This document shows positions 25,720 to 32,099 of a DNA stretch of 64,000 bases, in pieces. Source of the stretch: Candidatus Rifleibacteriota bacterium (GTDB lineage: Bacteria > Muiribacteriota > Ozemobacteria > Ozemobacterales > Ozemobacteraceae). Below the pieces are notes generated by a model. It searched no databases and was not told the DNA's origin. It saw only the letters and a list, made by a program, of their open reading frames with translations. The DNA lies in the NCBI GenBank assembly GCA_012517355.1, contig JAAYVD010000023.1, forward strand, positions 1-64,000, written 5' to 3'. Within the stretch, counting starts at the first letter, position 1. The number at the start of each line of letters is the position of its first letter. A program made the translations under genes and the position numbers.

Positions 25720-27042
25720 CTATTTCCAGCAGACCTGCCGGGGACATTCCTGCCGCTCGAAATGGGCGGCGAATTCATCCGGGAACAGCCGCAAGGCACT
25801 GGTGATGGCCACCCCTGCCGACCGGCCCAGGCCGCAGGCCGAAGCCCGCGAAATCGTCTCGACCAACGGCTCCAGCAACGCGAAGGGGCGGGGGGGCGGC
25901 ACCTCCCGCCAGGCGTCCCGCCGCCCTTCGCCCGCGGTTTTTCGACGGGGTCCGGAGATGTCCTCCAGGATCTCCCGCAACCTGGCGGTTCCTTCCCGGC
26001 AGGGCGTGCAGCGGCCGCAGGATTCCTGTTCGAAAAAGGCGGCCAGGCGCTGGGCGACCTGCACGAAACAGCACCGGTCGGAAAAAACGATGACCGCCCC
26101 GGAGCTCAGACAGGTGCCGTACCGCTCGAGACCCTCCTGCGAAACGGGGGCGTCGAAGTCCCTCGCCGGTAGGAAGCCCGAGACCGCCCCCCCGGGCAGC
26201 ACCGCCACGATCTCCTCGCCCGGCCGGGCCCCCCCGGCCAGCTCCAGGACCCGCCGCAACGGGGTTCCCGTCGGCACCTCGTAGACACCGGGGTGGCGGA
26301 TGTGCCCGCTGACGCTCAAAACCCTCGTCCCCGGCTCTGCCGGAAGCCCGATACCACGAAACCAATCGGCCCCGCGATCGATTATGAAGGGGACATTGGC
26401 CAGCGTCTCCACGTTGGAGACCAGGGTCGGATGGCCCTGGAACCCTCTTTCGACCGGGTAGGGCGGCCGGACCCGGGGATGCCCCCGACGCCCCTCGGCC
26501 GATTCCAGCAGGGCGGTCTCCTCGCCGCAGCAGAAAACTCCCGCTCCGATCTCCACCCGCAGCTCGAAAGCGAACCCCCGGCCAAGGATGTCCGTTCCCA
26601 CGAGCCCCTGTTCCGTCATCTGCCCGACCGCCTCCTGGAACCGGCAGCGGGTGTCCTTCGCCCCCTTGCGGATGATGCAGATCCCGTGCCGGGCGCCGGC
26701 GGCGAAACCCGCCAGCAGGATCCCTTCCAGGATCAAAAAGGGGCTCCCCTGCAGAAGCCGACCGTCCTTGAACGCGCCCGGCCCTCCCTCCTCGCCGTTC
26801 ATCACCACGTATCTTTCGGGGTCGGCCGCCTGGGCCATGGCCTCCACCTTCAGCCCGGAGGGGTAACAACTGCCACCCCGCCCGCGCAGTCCGGAGCGGC
26901 TGATCTCGGCGCGCACTTCCGCCGGACTGAGGGACCGCAGGGCTTTGGTCAGAGCGGCAAACCCGCCCGCCCGCCGGTATCCGTCCAGGCTTTGCACGCC
27001 TGGAACCGCCAGATGGTCCAGGAGGAATTCCCGCCCGGTCAT
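25720..27042 (-). CDS. hydB: NuoF-like NAD(H)/FMN subunit HydB of [FeFe] hydrogenase
   Basis: A 440-residue homologue of NuoF, the flavin subunit that exchanges electrons with NAD(H). The FMN/NAD site GLRGRGGSCYPSGLK is at 51-65, the NADH-binding GAGVFCCGEETALLE at 166-180, and 4Fe-4S ligands C342, C345, C348 and C403. Unlike classical bifurcating HydB proteins of about 600 residues, it lacks the N-terminal thioredoxin-like 2Fe-2S domain and a complete C-terminal two-cluster ferredoxin domain; only ECPRQVC remains at the end. The start ATG overlaps the hydC stop by four bases. A shortened HydB raises the question whether this enzyme is truly bifurcating or simply NAD-linked. Confidence 0.93.
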   Translation of the reverse strand: MTGREFLLDHLAVPGVQSLDGYRRAGGFAALTKALRSLSPAEVRAEISRSGLRGRGGSCYPSGLKVEAMAQAADPERYVVMNGEEGGPGAFKDGRLLQGSPFLILEGILLAGFAAGARHGICIIRKGAKDTRCRFQEAVGQMTEQGLVGTDILGRGFAFELRVEIGAGVFCCGEETALLESAEGRRGHPRVRPPYPVERGFQGHPTLVSNVETLANVPFIIDRGADWFRGIGLPAEPGTRVLSVSGHIRHPGVYEVPTGTPLRRVLELAGGARPGEEIVAVLPGGAVSGFLPARDFDAPVSQEGLERYGTCLSSGAVIVFSDRCCFVQVAQRLAAFFEQESCGRCTPCREGTARLREILEDISGPRRKTAGEGRRDAWREVPPPRPFALLEPLVETISRASACGLGRSAGVAITSALRLFPDEFAAHFERQECPRQVCWK

Positions 27043-27524
27043 GCGGATTCCCCTTCGAGGCCGTTGCGGGCCACCTTTTGCAGCAGGTCGGGAATCCGTT
27101 CCCGCGTCATTCCCCCAAAAACCGTGTCATTGATCTTGATGGCCGGCGCCTGGTCACAGGCTCCCAGGCAAGCCACAGGGCGGAAGAGGAACAACCCGTC
27201 CCTGGTGGTTTCGCCGTCGCGGATGCGCAGGTGCCGCCGGATGGCCTCCCGCAACCCAGCGCCCCCACAGATTTCGCAGACGACACTGGTACAGCACCGG
27301 ATGGTGTATCGGGCCCGCGCCTTCAGGTGGAAATGCGGATAGAAGGAGGCGATTCCGAACACCTCGCTCTTGGCCATCCGGAACCCTTCCGCCAGCATGG
27401 AGAGGATAGGATCGGAGAGATAGCCGAGGGTGTCCTGGATCTCATACATCGCCTGAATCAACCGGGACCGGTCGTGGTCGTGCCGGTCGATGATTCCTTT
27501 GACAACGTCGAACGGGTCCGCCAT
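27039..27524 (-). CDS. hydC: NuoE-like 2Fe-2S subunit HydC of [FeFe] hydrogenase
   Basis: A 161-residue homologue of NuoE, the thioredoxin-like 2Fe-2S subunit. It has the helical N-terminus (IQAMYEIQDTLGYLSD, SEVFGIASFYPHF) and cluster ligands in CCTSVVC and CLGACDQAP. It is the first gene of the hydrogenase operon. ATG 27524 is preceded by AGGAGGG with 7-base spacing. A close-to-consensus promoter lies directly upstream, leaving a 5' leader of only about 13 bases. It forms the trimer with HydB and HydA. Confidence 0.94.
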   Translation of the reverse strand: MADPFDVVKGIIDRHDHDRSRLIQAMYEIQDTLGYLSDPILSMLAEGFRMAKSEVFGIASFYPHFHLKARARYTIRCCTSVVCEICGGAGLREAIRRHLRIRDGETTRDGLFLFRPVACLGACDQAPAIKINDTVFGGMTRERIPDLLQKVARNGLEGESA

Positions 27525-27543
27525 GGAGTCCCTCCTATTGTGA

Positions 27544-27572
27544 AAAATAGCACTTTTTCGGCGACCCGTCAA
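27544..27572 (-). promoter_or_regulatory. Hydrogenase operon promoter
   Basis: Read on the minus strand: TTGACG (27572-27567), a 17-base spacer and TATTTT (27549-27544), with TGC directly before the -10. It lies just before hydC and should drive all six genes to aspA. Confidence 0.75.
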
Positions 27573-27639
27573 GAGAATGCCCCGAATCAGGGAGCCTCTT
27601 TGCAATCGACAACCCGATCAAAACGATGGAACATGGCCT

Positions 27640-27945
27640 TAAACAAAGATCCTCACGCGTTCTTTGCTTGTGAAAAGTTTCCCTTTTTGGTGCGCCTCCG
27701 ACGCCTCGGCGAGCGACGCCGGCTCCTCTCGCCGGGAAAATTCCTTGGCGAAGGGCGGAGCCTTTGGCATGATCGGTTTTCCCCTCGGGAAAACAAATCA
27801 GCGCTTATCTGATCTGCGTTTCCCGTTGGTCCATCCCTTTGTCACGGATGCATTTTCCTGGGCCAGGACAACCCCGCCCGGATTCCTCGGGACTGGAACC
27901 CCCCGAGCCGCATAACCTTGGATTGGCCAGCCATTGGCCGGCTTT
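27640..27945. other. Gene-free divergent region with several hairpins
   Basis: Between the hydrogenase promoter and the promoter at 28026 this stretch is less GC-rich than its surroundings. It contains an 8-bp hairpin (27776-27783 with 27787-27794), a short hairpin followed by five T (27925-27947), and several GCC/GGC-containing palindromes around 27705-27760. No ORF with a ribosome site is seen. It might hold a small RNA or upstream regulator sites, but nothing is recognisable. Confidence 0.3.
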
Positions 27946-28025
27946 TTCTTCCCGTCATTCCCCCCGTCCACGCCGCCGGACAACGAGCGTTTTCGACAAC
28001 GGCCCGGGAATTCCGCTTCCAGGCA

Positions 28026-28053
28026 TTGCGGTTTTCCGATCGTCTGCTATAAT
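28026..28053 (+). promoter_or_regulatory. Strong promoter of the SGQ-repeat secreted protein
   Basis: A perfect -10 TATAAT (28048-28053) with extended TGC before it, and a weak -35 TTGCGG (28026-28031) at 16 bases. It leaves a 5' leader of about 160 bases to the ATG at 28224. Confidence 0.75.
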
Positions 28054-28059
28054 TGATCT

Positions 28060-28223
28060 CAAGGTGTTGGGTACACCTGGGGTTTTACGGGTTAGGTTTC
28101 TGTAACGGGTTCTGGTTCAAGGTTTTTGGGTAGGGTGTCCTCAAGGGTTGTTCTCAAGGTTTTTTGGGTTCGTGGGTAGGTTGCCAAGGGTTATCGGGTA
28201 AACCAATTCAGGAGTGACTTAGT
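28060..28223 (+). promoter_or_regulatory. G/T-rich 5' leader with repeated motif
   Basis: This transcribed leader is strikingly rich in G and T and poor in C. The sequence TCAAGGTTTTTGGGT occurs at 28117-28131 and, with one extra T, at 28154-28169. CAAGGGTT occurs twice more. Many GGG runs are evenly spread. The leader may influence stability or translation of the abundant message downstream. It is not a riboswitch class I recognise. Confidence 0.45.
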
Positions 28224-30227
28224 ATGAGGAATCAGACGATCAAACTTCTCTCCAAGGTCATGGCCGTGGTCCTGATCGCCACCTTCGCGTTCGAAGCTCC
28301 GTTGCTCGCCGCGTACGAGAGCATCAACGTGAACGTCGCCGGTCAGAACGTCGCGGTCACCCCCGGCCAGTGGGTTACGGTGAAACAGGGAACCCAGACC
28401 GTCCACTACAACGTCCGCTACATGGATGGCAAGCCGGTCGCCCTCGAAATGAGCCAGTACATGAAGCTCATCTTCGGCGGCGAATCCGCTGCGGCTGCCA
28501 CCACCGCGGCCTCCTCCCAGGCGGCCACCTCCGGAGCCACCTCCCAGGCCACCACCGCTGGGACCTCCAAGGTAACCACCACCGGGACCTCCAAGGTGAC
28601 CACCCCCTCCTCCGGGAACCTGGTCTCCCAGTCCCAGAGCACCGCCGGCACGGGCAAGCTCGGCACCGTCGCTGACAACAGCGCCGCCGCCGCCGCTGGC
28701 GTCGAGCCCTCCGTCGCCGCCCCCCAGACCATGCAGGCGGATGCGGCCACCTCCGGCGCTGCCCAGAGCGGCACCAAGTCCTCCGGCTCCTGGATCAAGA
28801 ACGAGCTCAGCGAATACGGCTCCAAGATCAAGGACAGCTTCCAGAGCGGGAAGGAGACCGGCAACAACTTCGGCACCAAGACCGTCGACGGCGCCAAGAA
28901 CGGCCTCGGCAAGGTCGGTACCGCGGTGAAGAGCACCGGCTCCAAGATCGGCGACCTTCTGCGTGGCGCCAAGGAACGCATCGCCAAGATCTTCCACAAG
29001 AACACCCCCGCCAAGACCGACGCCGCCAAGGGTGGCGACGCCAGCCAGTCCGGCCAGAGCGGTCAGTCCGGCGACCAGGGCCAGAGCGGCCAGAGCGGCC
29101 AGTCCGAACAGGGCAGCCAGGCCGGTCAGTCCGAGCAGTCCGGTCAGTCCGGCCAGAGCGGCCAGTCCGAACAGGGCAGCCAGGCCGGTCAGTCCGAACA
29201 GTCCGGTCAGGTCTCCCAGGGTCAGGAAGGCGCCCCCGCCACCGGTGACGCCGGTCAGTCCGGTCAGTCCGGCCAGGCCAGCGGTGAGAAGAAGCCCGGC
29301 TTCTTCGACAAGACCGGTGAGAAGTTCAAGGCCGGTTACTCCAAGGGCAAGGAAATGGTCGGCCAGGGCGTCACCAACGTCAAGGAAAGCCTGAAGTCCG
29401 GCTTCAGCCCCAAGAACCTCCTCATGACCGCCGGGATCACCGTGGGTGTCGACCTCGCCACCCAGATCATCAAGGGTGAGAAACCCTCCCTCAAGAAGGC
29501 CCTCAAGACCGTCGTTTCCGCCGAGTTCGCCGGTGGCGTGGTCGGCTCCGTGACCGGCGCCGCGGCCGGCAGCTTCTTCGTCCCCTTCCTGAGCGCCGTG
29601 CCCGTCGTCGGTGGCGTCCTCTCCGCCCTCGCCCCCACCTTCGGCTCCATCGTCGGCGGCTCCGTGGGTGCCTACCTCGCCGGTGACCTGAAGAACGGCC
29701 GGTTCAGCATCAAGCAGGCCTTCAAGAGCATCGACTGGGTCGGCGTGGCCGGCCAGACCGTGGGCTCCACCCTCGGCACCATGCTCGGCTCCATGATCTT
29801 CCCGCCGTTCGGCACCATCATCGGCGGCATCGTGGGCGGCATGGTCGGCAACTGGGCCGCGCACAAGATCGCCGGTCTCTTCGGGAAGGGCGGCTCGACC
29901 AACGTCGCCATGCCCGTCGGCTCCAATCCTCTCGCCGGTGACGCCGGCCAGGGCAGCGTGACCATCGGTTCCGTGGCTGGCAGCAGCGAGATCCCGGTGT
30001 CGGGTGACGCCGCCTCCTCCGCCGAAGTCACGATCGCCGGTGACGCCGCCGAGACCGTCGGGACCTACGCCTCCGAAGTCCAGCTGGCCTACGCCAAGTA
30101 CCAGGAACTCTATCGCCTCTACAACGAGCTCCTGGCCCAGGGTCGCCAGGCTGACGCGGTGAAGGTCGCCGCCGAGATGAACAAGGCCAAGGCCGAGTAC
30201 GACGCCCTCAAGGCCAAGTCCAAGTAA
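28224..30227 (+). CDS. Secreted low-complexity protein with SGQ repeats and glycine-zipper segments
   Basis: A 667-residue exported protein: signal peptide (residues 1-29), a small beta domain (ESINVNVAGQNVAVTPGQW, about 31-90), a Ser/Thr/Ala-rich stretch, Lys-rich helices, then about 80 residues of SGQ/SEQ repeats (roughly 275-355). Two long glycine-zipper hydrophobic blocks follow (about 425-490 and 505-550: GGVVGSVTGAAAGS, GTIIGGIVGGMVG). A C-terminal helix (AYAKYQELYRLYNELLAQGRQ) ends the protein. At DNA level a 60-base unit repeats at 29088 and 29151. A strong extended -10 promoter and a near-ideal terminator frame it as a single-gene unit, suggesting high expression. Possibly an envelope or matrix protein. 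No family recognised. Confidence 0.85.
   Translation: MRNQTIKLLSKVMAVVLIATFAFEAPLLAAYESINVNVAGQNVAVTPGQWVTVKQGTQTVHYNVRYMDGKPVALEMSQYMKLIFGGESAAAATTAASSQAATSGATSQATTAGTSKVTTTGTSKVTTPSSGNLVSQSQSTAGTGKLGTVADNSAAAAAGVEPSVAAPQTMQADAATSGAAQSGTKSSGSWIKNELSEYGSKIKDSFQSGKETGNNFGTKTVDGAKNGLGKVGTAVKSTGSKIGDLLRGAKERIAKIFHKNTPAKTDAAKGGDASQSGQSGQSGDQGQSGQSGQSEQGSQAGQSEQSGQSGQSGQSEQGSQAGQSEQSGQVSQGQEGAPATGDAGQSGQSGQASGEKKPGFFDKTGEKFKAGYSKGKEMVGQGVTNVKESLKSGFSPKNLLMTAGITVGVDLATQIIKGEKPSLKKALKTVVSAEFAGGVVGSVTGAAAGSFFVPFLSAVPVVGGVLSALAPTFGSIVGGSVGAYLAGDLKNGRFSIKQAFKSIDWVGVAGQTVGSTLGTMLGSMIFPPFGTIIGGIVGGMVGNWAAHKIAGLFGKGGSTNVAMPVGSNPLAGDAGQGSVTIGSVAGSSEIPVSGDAASSAEVTIAGDAAETVGTYASEVQLAYAKYQELYRLYNELLAQGRQADAVKVAAEMNKAKAEYDALKAKSK
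29041..29290 (+). repeat. Coding minisatellite (Ser-Gly-Gln repeats)
   Basis: In-frame 9-base-like units (variants of AGTCCGGTC/AGAGCGGCC) encode SGQ. A 60-base higher-order unit at 29088-29147 is repeated at 29151-29210 with one base change. This should be prone to length variation between strains. Confidence 0.85.
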
Positions 30228-30245
30228 TCAAATCCCCGCAACGGG

Positions 30246-30278
30246 AAACCCCGGGAACTTCGGTTCCCGGGGTTTTTT
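30246..30278 (+). terminator. Intrinsic terminator
   Basis: A perfect stem CCCCGGGAAC (30249-30258)/GTTCCCGGGG (30263-30272) with a TTCG tetraloop, flanked by A upstream and followed by six T. It lies 20 bases after the stop of the secreted repeat protein. Confidence 0.95.
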
Positions 30279-30327
30279 CTTGGCGAAAAACCGACCACGC
30301 CACGGGGTCGTGTAGATCAAGGCAGTC

Positions 30328-30525
30328 ATGCCCCAAACCGTGGAACCGAAGGGGAAGGGAAGAAAACGGGGAATCGGCGAACCGGGCTGTCATCCGATCG
30401 GAAGAGAAATCGACGATGCCCTCTGCCAGGGTGAATGCCAGGCAAAGATGCCCGAAACCCTGGAACCACAGGGAAAGAGGAGAATAGGGAGAAGCGGCGA
30501 ACGGGGCTGTCCACCGGTCGGGAAG
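30328..30525 (+). repeat. Imperfect direct repeat, about 75 bases, 121-base period
   Basis: Copy 1 starts at 30328 and copy 2 at 30449. Both run ATGCCC-AAACC-TGGAACC, then a purine-rich block, then GGCGAAC-GGGCTGTC and a CCG-TCGG-type end. They lie in the 850-base region 30228-31078, which has no supportable gene. Apart from this repeat and the palindromic units at 30895-31060, nothing else is recognisable there. Confidence 0.65.
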
Positions 30526-30894
30526 GCCGGAAGACAGGCATATGCGGAAAGCCGCAGGAAGAAGGAGCCACCCGGTTTCCGACCAAGACGCAACGAGGCC
30601 GACCCGATCCCACCCGATTCGCGGTGTCTGGAAGGGCGAAACGCCCGGGCCGAGGTCGCAAAACGTTCCCTTCCCCATCACCGGATCTACTCCCCTTTCC
30701 CATGGGCGGGCCTTCCATGACAACCTCGGACGGGAAAGCGATCGCCCCAATTCCACAGGGATGGACACGGGTGACAACGAACCTTTCCGCTTTTCATGCG
30801 CGCTATCTGCGGCAAAAAAGCGGGCCGATCATTTCCCTATTCCATGGAATTCAGGGAGAGGGCAGAGAACCAGGCCAGCGGCAAAGAAGGGGGG

Positions 30895-31060
30895 ACCCCG
30901 TTGCGATGCGCGAAACGGGCCTTTCGTTCCGCCAATCGTGGCGGCGCAAAGGGGTATTTCCGGCATCGGGGTCGGTCGGCCCTTTTGCGCTGTGCGAAAC
31001 TCGCGTTTCGCGCCGCCATCCATGGCGGCAAAAGGGCACTTCCGAAGTCGTGTCGGTCGG
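30895..31060 (+). repeat. Two tandem palindromic elements (units A and B)
   Basis: Unit A (30895-30979) and unit B (30980-31060) share the order: outer arm, GCGAAAC..GTTTCGC-type hairpin, GCCGCCA..TGGCGGC hairpin, complementary outer arm, then ACTTCCG-type sequence and an end GTCGGTCGG. In B the outer arms are CCCTTTTGC and GCAAAAGGG. A third copy lies inverted at 60847-60930. Each could fold as a three-stem structure, resembling REP/BIME or miniature mobile elements. Confidence 0.8.
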
Positions 31061-31078
31061 AAACGGTGGCGCGACCGG

Positions 31079-31660
31079 TCAGTAGCTGTTGACGACGTCT
31101 TCCGTGTTGCGCCAGCGGGGGTCGAGGTTGGCGGTGACCGCCTCGCGGATCGTGACCAGGAGCGTCTGCTGGTGGGACAGCGGCTTGGTCATCCCCTCGG
31201 GCACCAGTTCCACCTCGAGGTCGATGCTCCACTGCTCGACGCTCAACTTGCTGATGTTCAGCTTCTTCACGTATTTGCAGAGCAGGCGGTTGGTGTTGCT
31301 GGCCGTGCGGGTCAGGTTCGGCAGGGCCACCTCGTAATCGACCTTCATCCAGGACATGCCTTCGGGGACGACCATCGTCCAGCCGTTGCCGGTGGGCTGG
31401 AAATCGGTGGTCACCGTGGGTGAGGCCGTCGAACCGCTGCCGACCGTGGTGACCTTGGCCCGCGAGGTGGAAATGTCCTTTTCCATCTGCCGCAGGATCA
31501 CCTCGGCCATGTTCTTCAGCTCGCCCTTGGCCTTGGCCATGGTGGCGGTGTGGCGGGTGGCGCTCAGCAGGCCGTAGATGCCGCCGGCAATGATGATGGT
31601 GAGGGCGGCGGCGATCAGCACCTCGACCAGGGTCACCCCCCGCCCGGTTCGGCTGGTCAT
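31079..31660 (-). CDS. Prepilin-type pseudopilin (GspJ/PilW-like)
   Basis: A 193-residue protein with a class III prepilin signal: short positive leader, then G-VTLVEVLIAAALTIIIAGGIYGLL, with Glu at position 5 of the mature form. The globular part has the long N-terminal helix and beta-strands of minor pseudopilins. It is the last gene of a four-gene set. Its ATG overlaps the stop of the preceding pseudopilin gene by four bases. Likely a minor tip component of a type II secretion or type IV pilus-like filament. The prepilin peptidase is not in this window. Confidence 0.85.
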   Translation of the reverse strand: MTSRTGRGVTLVEVLIAAALTIIIAGGIYGLLSATRHTATMAKAKGELKNMAEVILRQMEKDISTSRAKVTTVGSGSTASPTVTTDFQPTGNGWTMVVPEGMSWMKVDYEVALPNLTRTASNTNRLLCKYVKKLNISKLSVEQWSIDLEVELVPEGMTKPLSHQQTLLVTIREAVTANLDPRWRNTEDVVNSY

Positions 31661-32091
31661 GGTTTGATGATCAAAAAGGTCAGTTCTTCCGGGGCGTGCG
31701 GCTTCCCGTTCGTCGAGGTCCAGACCACCGATCCCTTGACCTCGATGACCGACCCCGGCGTGGCAAACCGGGCCTTGACGGTCATCTCGAAATCCTTGTA
31801 GGTCTTCTGGACGTTCAGGACCTCCCCGACGGTATTGGTGAACAATCCGCCCGGAAGGTCGACCAGCGTGGTGCTGCCACCGAGGGGATCGGAAACGTCC
31901 TTGAAGGGCTTGGCAACCACCTCGGCCCGCATCGATTCGAGGATCTTGCGTGCCATCGACAGCTTCGTCGAATCGACTTCCTTCGCCGCTCCCGCGCTGA
32001 GGGCGCGGTAAAGGGGAATGGCGGCCAGCAGGAACATCAAGGTGGCCACCACGATTTCCAGAATGGTCAAGCCGCGGAAGCGGACGGTCAC
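31657..32091 (-). CDS. Prepilin-type pseudopilin (GspI/PilV-like)
   Basis: A 144-residue protein beginning at GTG 32091, with AGGGAGA just upstream. The short leader VTVRFRG is followed by LTILEIVVATLMFLLAAIPLY, the class III prepilin hydrophobic helix with Glu5. It starts 8 bases after the large upstream gene and overlaps the following gene by four bases. It is probably a minor pseudopilin acting with its neighbours. The upstream in-frame extension to 32358 is inside the neighbouring gene and is not the start. Confidence 0.82.
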   Translation of the reverse strand: MTVRFRGLTILEIVVATLMFLLAAIPLYRALSAGAAKEVDSTKLSMARKILESMRAEVVAKPFKDVSDPLGGSTTLVDLPGGLFTNTVGEVLNVQKTYKDFEMTVKARFATPGSVIEVKGSVVWTSTNGKPHAPEELTFLIIKP

Positions 32092-32099
32092 GTGTCTCC

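Noticed and set aside
29041-29290. CRISPR-like regular repeats
   Set aside because: The repeats are in frame, encode Ser-Gly-Gln, have no unique spacers and lie inside a secreted protein gene.
30228-31078. Small ORFs on both strands in the gap after the SGQ-repeat protein
   Set aside because: They follow the repeat and palindromic units, lack ribosome sites and differ between copies.
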